Below are positions 47,081-59,897 of a stretch of 64,000 nt of DNA, piece by piece. Under the pieces are notes generated by a model, which did not search any database, was not told the DNA's origin, and was given only the letters and a program-made list of their open reading frames with translations. This DNA is from Acanthococcus lagerstroemiae. Its lineage: Eukaryota; Arthropoda; Insecta; Hemiptera; Eriococcidae. The position numbers were made by a program, and so were the translations under genes. The stretch is from NCBI GenBank assembly GCA_031841125.1, contig CM063108.1:67304344-67368343 (forward strand). Direction: 5' to 3'. Each line of letters starts with the position of its first letter. Within the stretch, counting starts at the first letter, position 1.

Positions 47081-48454
47081 TTACAAATTCAGTTTACTTG
47101 TATCGAGAACCAAAGTTAGACTGCCATGTCGGCGTACCCAGTTGGTCCATTTGCGGTGGTAATGGGCGGAACGTAACGTCAACCAGCCCAAATAACAAGC
47201 GAGAATAAACAGCGTGATGAAACCCAACATGAAAATTACCCATAATTTTTGTTTCATCTGTAAGTTACAGAAGTAATTTAGATGTATGCATAAAATTTTT
47301 CCCTTGAATATCAATTAGAGAAGAATTAAGTACTTCGAAGGAATTTGTGAATAAATTGTACGTGGTGATATGCGGAGCCTGGGAATATACAGCAGCGAAA
47401 CTGTAACAACAAATGAACACAATCGGCAAGAATGTTACTGTCAGCACCCCATCAACTATCAAATCTTGAACGTCGTCTATATTTTCATCATCTGTCAGCC
47501 ATTTTCGAATTGAGTCGATTCTCGAGTACCTTAAATTTAATTGTTCTAAGTTGAAATGTGTTGGAAGTTGAGTATACTAGTTTTCTTTAAATTGAAAATA
47601 TAAAGCCGCATGGAAGGCATGTTACATATACCTTTCTATTACTTTGACGGTATACGTGAATCGACAGAGTTCACAGTAACTGGTGCCAGATCGTTTAAGC
47701 CATTTCTCCAGACAAGTTCGATGAATGTATGCCAACGTTCCCTTGCAAGCGCATGGTGAAATCAACTTTTCCTTCGTCTTTTCACCGTTCAGGCGGCAGA
47801 TGCGACACATATGATCTTCGTCAACTTTTGGGGTCGACTGGGTCACTAATCGATGATCTATACGAAGTAGAAGAAAGTATTAGATATGTAATGTAGGTAA
47901 TTGTTATTAATTTTGTTATTCGCCCGAATAGGTAGTGGTTAAGGTCTTTCAGTTTATATTAATGCAAACAAATTCTGAATCCTGACTGAGAAACCAGAAT
48001 TTATTGCAGAAAAGTTTAATTAATGCGATTGATGGCTTCATAATAGTCATAATCGAGAGCTGAATACCTACGCATCTCATTCTTTATTAGAGACATTCTT
48101 TGAAGTTGTATAGGTTTGTTGTTTCTATCAATATTTAATTCAATTGAAGGGATTAGCTCATAATATTATGATCGGCATGAAGAAATACTAAGCTTGGGCA
48201 AATAATTGTGCTGGCCATCCCAATTTCAAGATTAAATTTGGTTTAAAATTACGAACTTGGTTGACATGTAGACTGAAATGCTTAAACTTATTCTTACCAG
48301 TTTCATTTGAATTTTCGCGTACCACACTCCCTGTGCCCAATCGTCGTAATCGATTGCGGCATTTCAGTGTGAAAGTTTGGCTGTCGAATCCTTTTACACT
48401 ACTGCTACGGACGATGCCGTCGTTGATTTTCTTTAAAATTCCGGGTAGAGTCAT
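47081..48454 (-). CDS. MARCH-type RING-CH membrane E3 ubiquitin ligase (MARCHF2/3-like), complete, four exons
   Basis: Membrane-bound ubiquitin ligase that tags membrane proteins, usually for endosomal sorting. Exons (minus) are 48298-48454, 47632-47857, 47334-47529 and 47081-47257; phases 1, 2, 0 agree; 756 nt, 251 aa. The RING-CH (C4HC3) zinc ligands are C70, C73, C88, C90, H98, C101, C114 and C117, with the helix CLEKWL and the block TSYCELCRF typical of the family. Two transmembrane segments follow: VDGVLTVTFLPIVFICCY in exon 3 and WVIFMLGFITLFILACYLGW in exon 4, the arrangement of MARCHF2/3. The last intron is only 76 nt with a weak donor (GTACTT); reading through it meets a stop. The first 52 residues are basic and not conserved. 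Target substrates are unknown. Confidence 0.92.
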
Positions 48455-51290
48455 GACATGTTTCGTGTTCGCTGTAGTTCAACTATGAATTGAAACCACT
48501 GATTTTACATCAAATTTGACACCTATATAAGATGAAAATCTTAAATCTAACTTCTGATTTTAAGAACTGAAAATGCAAAATTTATTCATTATTAAAAATT
48601 TGGAATTGCTTGCCGCAAGACAGCTGATCTAAATTTCGATTTTTAAATGAATTTAGAAGCGGTTGCCATTTATTACTGAACACATCAAAGTAAAGCCAAT
48701 AATATGTAATATTACATTATAGTGGTTTGTGGTTTTGATAATGTGATGTTCCAGCGAAAGTTATTCTCCGATTTTCACCAGTTATTTGAGTTGGTGAGAC
48801 GATAACTGATATAATTTATGTAGCATAGGTACAACGTTTTACCATAACGTATGGGGGCTGAAAATTGAAAGATAACTGATTTGTTGCATATTTTTGCCAC
48901 TTAGGTACAGTTTTTTAATCGATATTATTTTTTAAACTAGTTTTGATAATACGTTAGTATTATTGTGCCATCAATAAAAAGAATATTCATTATTTATAAG
49001 CTTTCAATAGGTATGTACATCGACGTAGGAACGGGGAAAGGAGGAATTAGACCCCCCCCCCCCCCGCTATCAAAAAGAGCATTTCAAAATTGATTTTAGC
49101 GCATTAATTTCATAATTACTGCAATAAGATGACGGAATGTGTGCCGTAGCGACCCCCAAGACTTGAGACCTTCCTTCGCTAATGGATAATGTACAGCAGT
49201 ATACACTATACAGAATGATGTAGAATATTATTTATGTACCTCAGTAGGTACTTCAGTTCATGTTCAATATCACACATACGAGTATAATGTAGGTATATGT
49301 GAATATTTTAAGTAGATATGCCTTGCCCGTAAATTCAAATAAAATCTACAAATGTTTGATATTTAATTTTGTCGTAATAATAGTAATACAACAATTACAG
49401 ACGTATTGATAACAATAATTATAAATAATAGCGCACCAAGTGCTCAAGAAATTTATTGTCAGAACACAACAAACATTCAAAAAACAGGGAGAAAATGTAC
49501 GTTTTACACTACATTATGGAATAGAAGCAGTAAGCGCTGATGAAACCTATTCATTACCATTCATATTATAAATGATGGGCCATGGTATTGGTAGTTACTA
49601 TCAAATGGAAGAAGACAGGATTTGTAAGAAATTATACACCTCCATCACGAATTGTAATGAAATCCAATAATGTACCTACAGTCTTTAGATTACACTGGTA
49701 CCGATTTCAATTTCCAAATATGGAATTCAAAAAAGTAAGGTCATCTGTATGCTAGCTACTCTTGTAATGAATGATGCAGCTTCACAAAAGATCTGAAACA
49801 TTGAATAGTATCATGTACTTACATTTTGACTTCTACCCGTAATAAATGGTCAACGTAAGGATGTTTATTTTGGCCTCTGACTTCCCCTAAGTCTTTTTCG
49901 CTTATTTATCGTTTATAATAATACTCTATAATAACACCTCGTAACACAGACAATCCTCCATAAACTATGAGTGCTAACAATGATAATTTTTTTGAACTTA
50001 TTAAAGAATAGGTACGCGCTATTTGTATTTGATAAAGAATTGAATAACTTGTGTTTTTATTTCTGTTTTCAAAACCAAAAGCTACACGCACCTATGAAAT
50101 CAAATGTTGTTTACTTCTTTTAAAAATAATATTTTACTACCTACGCTGAGTTAAAAATAGAAACGCCTGGAATTTACGTGCAGGAACATCCCTTGAATTC
50201 CTCATAATGTATTTTAGTGATTAAATAGTAATACACGCATCTGTCATGACATTATGGGCACTTGGGCATTAATGGTCTCCGATATTATCAGCAGAGGGGA
50301 CATAATAGGTAAATATAACCGATCCCCTTGTTTGGTATCATTAGTTTTCACGGAAAAGTTTAAAATAATACCACGGTACTGCGTGAAAATGCTTTTGTTT
50401 GTAAAAACATTCAAAAACTGATTTTTAAAAAAACATAATAGATATGTTATATCTGCCCTACCTGGTAAATAATGAAGAAAATAGAATACAATAGGTACAT
50501 TGTGAAGATGCATTCACAGTAAAATCACGTAAAACCATAATGTGGTACCTCTGTATCGCTTCCTGATTCCTCCATGGAAAAATCAAGATCTCAATTTTGT
50601 TCATGATTCGGTATTGCGCTTAGTTAACAACAAATTTTCCTATAATCTACTGATTATTAAATTAACAAATTACACCTTATTCATAATTATTATAAATTAA
50701 ATTAATTATTGTTCATAATTAAACTTGAATTGTTGGCGATTTTTAAAATAGATTTGTTAATTTTCGCCAAAGTGGTACCGACTTGAATGGTTATGTAGTT
50801 GCGTACAAGTTTATTCTAGGAGTTCAGTAATTTTCATTAATCATTTCTGAATTCTATGTTGTAGTCGGCAACAAATGTAACTCAGTTTCGACGGAAATGA
50901 GTCATATGTCATTATTCGGGAACGGTGAACTACCTACAGAATAAAATCAATCACTGTAAACTTTTCGTTTTATATAGTTGGCTCTATATAACTATAGATC
51001 TTTAATATATATAGTTTCTCCATTATTGACGCTGAAATCGAAATTATAAACTAATTTTACAAAATACAAACATTAAACTTATAAAGGTAACTCGATAATT
51101 TTACTATAGAATTTACGTTCAAAGCTTTTCTACCATTTTCTACAGCGATAAATATTTTTTTAATGCTTTCGTATCCGAGTTTCAGCTGCGAACATGCGCA
51201 ATTTCAGTGTCTAGCTGTAGCTCTTCATTTTAAATGAACACGAAGATGACGGAGATATGCATCGAATTCGAAACGGCTGGGTTTCAACAT
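48455..51290. other. Gene-free AT-rich stretch upstream of the MARCH gene
   Basis: No exon recognised. A C homopolymer near 49055 and general low complexity were seen. It should contain the MARCH-gene promoter. Confidence 0.5.
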
Positions 51291-51294
51291 TGAC

Positions 51295-51300
51295 TTTATT
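51295..51300 (-). terminator. Poly(A) signal AATAAA for the unrecognised gene at 51.4-51.8 kb
   Basis: AATAAA on the minus strand, 55 bases beyond the stop at 51355. Confidence 0.4.
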
Positions 51301-51354
51301 AATGCTTACAACAAGTCAATGGTTTTACACAAGCCATTCCAATTGCTGTTGTCG

Positions 51355-51821
51355 TCAGACGCAAGTCGCGCCATAGTTGATGGTCGCTGCTCGAGCGCGA
51401 AGGCCTTCCGGGCTTTTTGAGCTGATCATGGTTGTTGTGGTGGTAGTCGTCGTGATGATATTCGTAGCCGTCGTTATATTATAATCCTCTACTGGTTTCA
51501 TGATTTTTCTTACACGCTGAAAGTAAACAATTGGGTGTAATACCAACAGTTGAGGTTGGGATCCCGTGTCAGACGGTACACGGTTCTGCAAACTCAAGAA
51601 AGCGCGCATGCCATGGAGAGCTGATGGAGGCTAAAAAAAGAACTTCAGTGAAGTGCACCACAGTATTAGAACCGCAGCGGTGAGTGGGGGGGGGGTAATC
51701 TCCCAATCACGTTGAAAAATTCGGTATTCAGTAAATACTTACGTAAGCCAGTTGGCGAACTTGGCTTAGCTGAACTTCGTCGGCATTTTTATTGTGTAGC
51801 GCTCCACTTAAATGCAAGTAC
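51355..51821 (-). CDS. Last two exons of an unrecognised gene
   Basis: Penultimate exon 51743-51821 (79 nt, acceptor CTGTCAG, donor GTAAGT) reads YLHLSGALHNKNADEVQLSQ and ends VRQLAY in phase 0. Terminal exon 51355-51630 follows a T-rich acceptor (TTTTTTTAG), also phase 0, reading PPSALHGMRAFLSLQ, QPQLLVLHPIVYFQRVRKIM, a Thr-rich stretch and a stop. Splice sites, matching phase, protein-like composition and a poly(A) signal 55 bases later point to a real gene end. I do not recognise the protein. The segment QRVRKIMKPVEDY loosely resembles the C-terminal tail of fly SerT, so these could be the end of that gene, but the first exon does not fit. Exons further upstream were not found. Confidence 0.4.
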
Positions 51822-52179
51822 CTGACAGTTGGGAGTAGGTACATACATAATGTACATTATTGATGGAGAAAAGGAGGTATTTTTGAGTAACATAGGTAGC
51901 AGAACATCGCCCGGAGTCTTTTTTACATTCAGTAAAATAGCAAATGCGTAAGGTATTTTTCGGCATTAAGTTTATGACAAAATACTTTATGTACAGTTTT
52001 CAAGAAAATTAATGTAATAGCCCCACGTTCTAACAAGAATTTTAGATTCTGCAACGCACAGATCACACTTGCAAAAAATTGAGCCGCGGTGCTACGTTGT
52101 GTAGGTACTGTGCTCTCCAAGTTTTTGAGTTCATCTGAAATATTTGTATTATTGCAAATGAAAAGTTTTTTGTTAACGC

Positions 52180-52740
52180 AGGGACTTGGAGCCTCTATCT
52201 CAAGACAGAAGCCACTCTGACTTGGATCAGGAACAAATCCGAATTTAGCTCCGGTTTCAGCTTTCACCAGAATTCTTGAAACTGGTCTCTGCCTCAGCTC
52301 TGATATATATATAACATTTTCCAGGCTCTAGCTCCAATTCCGGCAAATAATTTTTATCTGGTTCTGGTTTCAGTTCCAACAAAAGAATTCTTGGAAGCTC
52401 CATAAAAGTGTATTTTTGTTCGGGATTCAGTTATTTTTTAGAAGATGGGGTGAGAGTAGAGGCTCCGGTAGATAATTATTTCTAGGCTCCAGCTCCTGCT
52501 CTAACAATTAATTCTTATCAAGCTCCAGCGGAAATTTTTTGAACGCTTCGGGTTTCTAGTTTTAGCTTTACCAAAAATATGTACATTTTGCGTTGACTCA
52601 GATTGTTCTTAGGGGATATTGATGTGCGATGGAACATGGAAGTCAAGGATAGGGAGGAAGGGGAAAGGAGATTAGTGGGCCGGAGTCCAAGTCAGAACCT
52701 AAAGTTACAGTCGAAAATTAGCTCTGGCCTCGGCTCCAGT
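52180..52740. repeat. Decayed GGCTCCAGCTCC-type repeat
   Basis: Irregular repeats of GGCTCCAGCTCC, CCGGTAAAT and TCTGGTTCCGG. A short relative lies at 21290-21420 in Ctr1 intron 1. Non-coding, although it produces a chance 112-codon frame at 51929-52267. Confidence 0.45.
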
Positions 52741-53839
52741 AAAATGTGACATGCCAGGAGAAAAAGGGACCTGTGCGCAAAAGTATAAATTTTACAGGAG
52801 AGCGGATAAACAAAATTAACAACGTTTTCATGTTATGAGACACTCAATTTTGAAGACTTACAGCAGCAGTTTGGGAACATTTTTTAGAATTTTTTCAACA
52901 CCACCACCACGTGAAAGAACGGCCAAAGATTAGTCAAAAACAGTTGTTATCACAATTTTTTTACTGCACATGTCACTTTCCTTCTGGTATGTCACAAATA
53001 CTGAAATTGGTTCGGTCCAGGCGCCAGCAAATAATTTTTCCGAGCCCCAGCTTCTCGGCTTCATATGATTTTAGCTATTTTGAATATGTTGAATACGATG
53101 GCGTTCACCATTTTTCTCAAGTACCTCATGTTTTTCCATATTCAAACTAAAAATTCGATCACAATTTTCACTTTTTGTTCCTTTTTGTTGTCCAGGAATA
53201 GCTACACTGATATTGATAACAATATTGAACGCGCGTAGTTGTTGATCAGTGGTATCATCCTGATGATACTAAAATTCGCATTTAAGATAGGAAATGGAGG
53301 AGGAAAACTGAACTATAAATAATCAAAAAATTATTTAACATCAACATTAATTTCCTCGTTGTAAATACATATAGAATCATATTCTCATGTCATTGTTTTT
53401 AAAAAATCTCAAATTGTTGTGTAGTGGTAAATTATGCAATTCAGGTGAAAGCCTCTCAGTCGCATCAGTCATGTTAGTTTCTTGTGGTGGTACAATTGGC
53501 GTGTTCAACGTTTGTTTGGCAAAGCTGTTTTCATAAAATCATGATGAAGAAGAAAGTGCCTTTCATCTTGTAGCTCAACAAGTGGGAAATTTAATATTAA
53601 GTATAATTTAGAAAGAAGGAAGTGGTGAATTCGATGATCTATTCACCCGTGAAAGTCGCTTTTATCGCGAGGTAAGTAAACACACTTTTACTGTTATCAA
53701 TAAACTGAGATCAGAAGACAAAAAATTTACGTATATATACCTATATATTGCTAGTGTTCCGGTTCCACAATGCTATACCAATTAATACGGTGAAAGGGTG
53801 GAACGGTTTTACCTCTAAACGCATCTACAATAAGCAGTG

Positions 53840-54520
53840 TTTGGAACCGATTCAATTTTTTGTTTTGATCGGTTTCGGGCTTTGTAGCTTCCATTTAGGT
53901 TGGTTTCGGTTCGGAACTTCCATTTAATTTCTCAATAGGTTTCGGTTTCGGTCATGAGACCGATTTAAAATACTGAAAGGGTGTCTTATTTAGGTCTTTC
54001 ATATTGCTGAGCCGGTTTTGGTTATGGTCTTCACTTCACATAATGAATCGGTTTCAGTCAGGCTCAAAAGATCTTTCTCAAACAAAATAAAAATCTCATC
54101 ATTTCTATAGTCAAATCAGCTATAATTGGAAACCAACCATAAGATATGAACTGTAGCATCGACTTTACTTGGGAATGGGCATTGGCAGGTTGAATTATTC
54201 TGTAGATCAGTTCAAATATCTAACTCTTTTACTTGGTCGGCAACAAAGAAGAACAGATAACAGAAAACCGCATTGACCCAAGACTGATTGGGACCTTTTC
54301 ATTTAATTGGTTAATGGTCTTGACGCAGATATGAGCAGTCGGTTTTGGTTTCAGTTAAACCTACATTTCAAACATTTGGTTTGTGTTTTGGTTAATGACC
54401 GAGTTGAGTTTAAGGTTTTAGGTCTTAATTTGGTCTTTTGCACATTAAAGAGTTTTGGTTTCGGTCTCATAAAACTGTTGAATTTGAATGGGTTCCGGAT
54501 TCGGTAGAATCCTCTGTTGA
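53840..54520 (+). repeat. Decayed GGTTTCGGTTTCGGTC minisatellite
   Basis: Around 20 variants of GGTTTCGGT or GGTTTTGGTC are spread over 680 bases on the plus strand, interrupted by AT-rich text. Confidence 0.55.
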
Positions 54521-56163
54521 GATATAAATTATTTTGGTTGAGTCATGATACCTAGGTGTGTTCACTTGAAATTTTTATTGGAAATAGTGTGCAATCCGTT
54601 CTAATGAATTATTGCTGAGAAAGTCTTTCAATGAGAGATTGCGTATAATATTTACTTCCGCGAGCATGAATCTTATGAATCACCAAAAAGGAGTTGTTTT
54701 GACTGCTGGTGAACTCTCATTGCGCGCGTATATACTCACGTGTAAAATGGCTAGGTCATGTAAACAATTAAATTATGTACGCTGGAAACACGAATATGAA
54801 GAGCATTCATAGATCCTCCTAATTATACAATTATTATGTTGAGTCTCGATATCACCTAGTTGTTCCTGAAATTAGAAATCGGAAATACTCTGACAATCCG
54901 TTCTATTAAATTATTGTTATTTCCATGAGAGATTGAGATATAGTTAACCAACCACATGAAAATCTTATGTACCCCAAAAGATTTGATTTTACTGCTGGTA
55001 ACCCAGCGCCAACTCACGGTGAAAATGGGCCTGAGTCATGTACACAAATAAATAAGTAGCTGGAATCACGAGGCGCCAGACCCACAATTTTCCATCAGAT
55101 AGTAGTCTCCTATCACCGTATCAAAAGAAAACAGTACTCGAAACAAGCCCGGCATGTAACGCGAATTAAATACGATAAGAACAAGGTATGCGACAATTCA
55201 AATATACTCGTCCCGGGCCCGAACTAAGGCCATTTCACAACCCCGTTCACACTAAGATGGAGGTTAAATCACTTTTTCCCCCATCACACGCGAAGAAAAA
55301 GTACAGTCGTATTACTATGCGGGTAAACGTGGAATTTTAAAAATGATTATACGTGCAACCGGAGCGATAAATAAATATTTGGCCGAAAGGTTTATTCCAG
55401 CCAAGGAGTTCTCATGTTTTATGGATGCTACTTTTAATTCAACGAATCGTTTATACACTTTGAAAAAGAAAAAGTAGAAAAGTTGAAAGCTTTTAACTAG
55501 AAAAATCATCGGAGCGCGCGAGCAATTTAATTTCCTACTCTACCTTCGAGCATAGTTTTTGTTTCTTTTTCTACCTGAACCATCTTTCTTACTTTTGATT
55601 TAAAAATGGCAGAATGTTATCAGCACTTTTTTCTAGCTTACACGCTAACGCCTGCCTCGGTCCGGCTTATTAACAGACAAGAAAAGGCGAAGAAATCGAA
55701 TTAATATCGTTAACAAATTGCCTGTGAGGAAGAGACCTGGCTGGGTACCGTTTCCGAAGGCAGCGAAGGGATATTATACTCGTACTTGCTTGAGTGGAAA
55801 AAGTTGTTTCGTTAGCGTAACTAAGCAGGTCATTGAATACGATTGATTTCGTTTAATTCGATTCGTCCGAGATGAGACGGAATGTGACTGACAAGCATAT
55901 CGGCTTCGCACTGCATACCTGGTAATTTATTCTTTCTTGAGAAAACATAACACGAGAATCGTTTTATCCCAGTGTCGTTTTTCGTTGTTCTAACTTACAA
56001 CCTTTCGAACCGTTTTATTTTTCTTCTATAGATGCTCAACTACAGGCGTTCATTTGCGTTTTGTTACTTGTTTCTGTTAGTTGCCTTTAAAAAACATAAC
56101 TTTCTTGATTAATAGAGTTTTGTCAGTAAGTAGCTAGGTACTGGATGCAGAGTACCTATATGC

Positions 56164-56582
56164 CAGGGTGTCTCTACCGGCCATATAAGTTTCTTACAAA
56201 AGTCCTACAATTGGAGTGGTCATATACCTAAGTCATACAAAAGTGGTACAGTTGCCTCTAATTACTTACAAATTTGGTAATTCTTCCTATCAACAATCGC
56301 AATATTTCGAATCAAATATGACCAAATTGAAATTTAATCGAAAAATTGTGCTCTTTGCAACATTCTTTGCAATAATTCGTTCGTTATTATTTAATTATTA
56401 AGTTTGTTTAAAATTTTTGTTTGCAATTAGCATAGTTATTTGTGAATTTCTTTCCCCTTGTGAAAACTCTGTTCAGGCGTGAAAATGTTCCGGAAAAAGG
56501 TCATACAAAAGTACCACAAAAGACATAGAAGTCATACAAAGGTCTTTTATTTCTGGAAAATTCGTATTTGATAGACATCCTG
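56164..56582. mobile_element. CAGGGTGTCTA family DNA transposon, 419 bp
   Basis: The left terminus is CAGGGTGTCTCTACCGGCC and the right terminus ATAGACATCCTG is mutated. Flanks TATGC and TGTGC agree in four of five bases. Subterminal repeats are AAGTCATACAAAAGT-like on both sides. Confidence 0.72.
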
Positions 56583-56979
56583 TGTGCAATTTGATGTATC
56601 GAAGAAAACGCTATCTATCTTGTCTCTGTGGCTTGTATATTTCTAGAGCTGAATAGTATCTTAGTACAAGTATAAGTGATGTAAATATTAAGATTCATTT
56701 TTGGTTTGTGCTGGTCGTGAATTCAACATTCTCGGAGTCTATAGTGTGTGACATGCTGATTTCTTGCTGTTAGTGCTTGAAACGGTAGCCTTATCATCCA
56801 TTGGCATTTATTGACTGCCATGCTCATAATTACAGTGATATAGGGTTACATCATTCTTGTAATGACAGATAGGTTCGTATGTACACTTTGAAATAATAGA
56901 GTACATGAAATTGAATTTTTAAATGTAGCAAAGTGCATGGTTGGATATGATAATATTCAAGGGATGACAAAATTTCAAT

Positions 56980-57081
56980 TGGTGGAGCGTATGGCGATGT
57001 ACGCATGCCAAAGTGGCTCCCCAGACAACGCACCATTGGCTCCGGAAATTACCCTTTCTAGTATTGCATCAGCGACATTCA
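56980..57081 (-). repeat. R1-type LINE 3' tail, minus-strand copy with open frame
   Basis: On the minus strand it reads GATGCAATACTAGAAAGGGT, GGTGCGTTGTC, CCACTTTGGCATGCGTACAT and CGCTCCACCAA. It aligns with the tails at 30054 and 38390. One frame (DAILERVISGANGALSGEPL) is free of stops. Confidence 0.7.
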
Positions 57082-58895
57082 AACGGTAATACAACGTTAA
57101 GTAAGTCATTCTAGTTGATATGCGCAGAGCGCTTGTGTCCTGAATGAGAAATGAGACCACTGACCAAATAACGCTACAACCCTACAGTCCTTGCCACCAA
57201 GGCTATCGAGAGGAAACTCCGTGGCGGTGTGTGTGGGGGGGGGGGTAGAGTACGGAGTAAAATGTAGTACAATAAATACAAGTATAAGTATTTGAGATCT
57301 CTGCGTGCTAGAAAAATCTAACCCTTTCGTAAAGCCTAGGCTCAAAGAGGATTCCCTTTCCCTTTCTCCATTTCTTGTGAAGTCTGTTTTCTATTGTACT
57401 AAGTCATTATAGCAATACAGTTGAATTCTTTCCTGCTTCTACTGTTACCAGTAGATACGCTTCGTTCGTCATTTTTGAAACATTGTTAAGGCATTATCCT
57501 AGCTATGCAGTTGATATTTTAAATTGATCTGTATGTTCTGTCCGTGGTTATTGAGTTAAATTTTAAAGGTACCTTAGGTATTGTCTTTTTTGTTCTGCAA
57601 CCAAAACCTTCAAGAGTTTAATTTCTTTGTTCTGTTGAAGGATTAACTAATAAGTGGAATAATGTTATGTACGTTTGTAATTTTCAATGGATACCTATTT
57701 TAGAATTATGATTGGTATCTACTTCTGAAACCACAATTCGATTGAATTTTCAGAATGATATATTTCGTGACTCTCCTGATTTTCATTATCACAACTGATC
57801 TCGTTGTTTTCTTTTCTTTAAATTAATTAATTTCGAAAATACAGTTTTGAATTTTGAAAGGAACCTAGGTGCCTATAGTTTGAGTAATGAATTGTGATAG
57901 ATATTTATTGCATCACCTACATCTGGGTCCAAATGCTCACACAATGAATATCAATGAATTTTCTTCGGAATTTTCATATTTATACGGTTTTATTATGTAA
58001 GGTTTCGGGTCTATAACTGGAAGGGTGAAATTAATTTTTATATTAATTTAGTATTACCAACGGAGTACTGAAAGCTTTTCTCCGTGCCTGAGTCTTAAGA
58101 AAATGTATAGTTTTAAACTAAATTTCAGGAGTGTAATTCGGAATTTGCAGAAAATTGAAGTGGTCACAGTGGCATCGGAACAGGCACAAGAAAGGGACTT
58201 TTCAGATCCGATATAAACATTGATTGTTTTTGATTCTACTGCTCCCTATAGGTACATGAAATGAGGGAATGGTATAGTGTGTTTAGATACTCGTCATAGA
58301 ATCATATTAGCCTATGCTATTGTTAATCAGCAATATTTCGGATGAATCATCTTCGATATCAGTCCCGTGTTTTAATATATCGCTTATAACATATTAAGCT
58401 TCACTTATGCGTCGATAAATACCTGATGAAGGTAGAGATGGTTGGTGATAATGGTTGGCAGATTGCATGTAAAAGGCAGACAGTTCGTTCGTTACGTACA
58501 AGGATATTCCCTTTGGCTTTCCTAAGTATTCTTCTTAATTTCTGCTGACATAATATACTTTACATTTTTGAAATTCATTATCAGATTTTCTGTGACTGCA
58601 TGACCGTCTTTGCAAGTCAGTTACCTAAGCACTTTTTTTTTTTTTTTTTTTTTTTTTTGCTTTGCTTTTACAGCGAATGCAGAAGAGACCAATATTCATT
58701 TTTCAAGTTTTGAAAAAAATGCAAAGCACATCGCGTCACGTGTGCCTGCAGGAAATGAAACAACGTTGGTTGCTAGTATGCCAGACTGATAGGTTGCAAC
58801 GATGAAGTGATCATGAAGTCTCCCGATTTTAATCACCTGAATAATTATATGGTCTTTCTCAGCCCAAGGTACAAATTCGTCAGCTTAGTCGTGAA

Positions 58896-59295
58896 GTTCA
58901 CCAAGTCCGTAAGAAAGAAAAAAAATTAGTTGAGTAGAGTTGATTAAGCGGTATCAGTTGAGAGTTGAACAGCTCACTAGGATTACTACTCAGTCGGTTT
59001 TGACGAACATTAATAAATACTTGTATAAATATAAGTACACTAAGGCGTGAAAATATCGATTCCTTCTACTCTTTCACATAGGAAACGAAGATCACTCCCG
59101 GTTCACCAAATCCGTAAGAAAGAAAAAAAATTAGTTGAGTAAAGTTGATTAAGCGGTATCAGTTGAGAGTTGAACAGCTCACTAGGATTACTACTCAGTC
59201 GGTTTTGACGAACATTAATAAATACTTGTATACACTAAGGCGTGAAAATATCGATTCCTTCTACTCTTTCACATAGGAAACGAAGATCACTCCCG
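58896..59295. repeat. Tandem duplication, 205-bp unit, two near-identical copies
   Basis: Unit 1 (58896-59100) and unit 2 (59101-59295) both begin GTTCACCAARTCCGTAAGAA and end GAAGATCACTCCCG. The second lacks about 10 bases around TATAAATATAAG. Very few substitutions separate them, so the duplication is recent. Confidence 0.85.
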
Positions 59296-59897
59296 TTTCA
59301 TGAACATTTGAACTTTAAAATTTTCTTTAGGAGACCACTTATTTGTAACCTATGCTCCACGAAATTGTTTTCAGTGAATAACGATCTTCAAAAAAAAAAA
59401 AAAAAAAATGTAATTCTTAAGAATCTCCAAATATCGAAGAGCCGCCTGTACATTTTTTAAAGGAGCACTTAACTTTTCATACCATGTATTATTGTAGCTA
59501 GTTTTTCCACCAGATGTCAGTTACTTTTTGCTTTCCAAAACTCTCAGTTGGCAAACATCACCAATTCCCAGTGCACCTACATCAAAATGCTCAACACAGA
59601 AACACTTAATTCAGTGTGTCTCCTCAACCATAGGCGCAACTAGGAATTACCTGTGGAAGGGGCTGAACCAGAGAAAAGTAGAGGAGAGGATAAATTTTAT
59701 ACAAAAAAGGTAAAATTTTCTGAGGTTTTCTATAAAATGCTCAGGGTTTGGGGAAGGTAAAAGCCCTCATAGCCCCCCCCCTGGTTGCAGCCATGTCCTT
59801 AACGAACTTTTAAACGTTCAACCTATCCTGAGAAATTTGCAGGAATAGACTTTGTGAACTTGACGACCATGTTAATAAGTTATTTCCGATCACTTAC

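Larger units (their letters stand above)
51822..59897. other. Repeat-rich stretch without recognised exons, between the unknown gene and SerT
   Basis: It holds decayed GGCTCC-type repeats (52180-52740), a GGTTTCGG minisatellite (53840-54520), a CAGGGTGTCTA transposon (56164-56582), a LINE tail (56980-57081), a poly-T tract (near 58630-58660) and a 205-bp tandem duplication (58896-59295). The remaining SerT exons should be on the minus strand here, but none could be seen. Confidence 0.5.

Noticed and set aside
52850..52930. Possible extra exon upstream of the unrecognised gene at 51.4-51.8 kb (donor GTAAGTC, phase 2, reading GGGVEKILKNVPKLL)
   Set aside because: The donor phase fits, but an in-frame stop precedes it and there is no AG acceptor between that stop and the exon.
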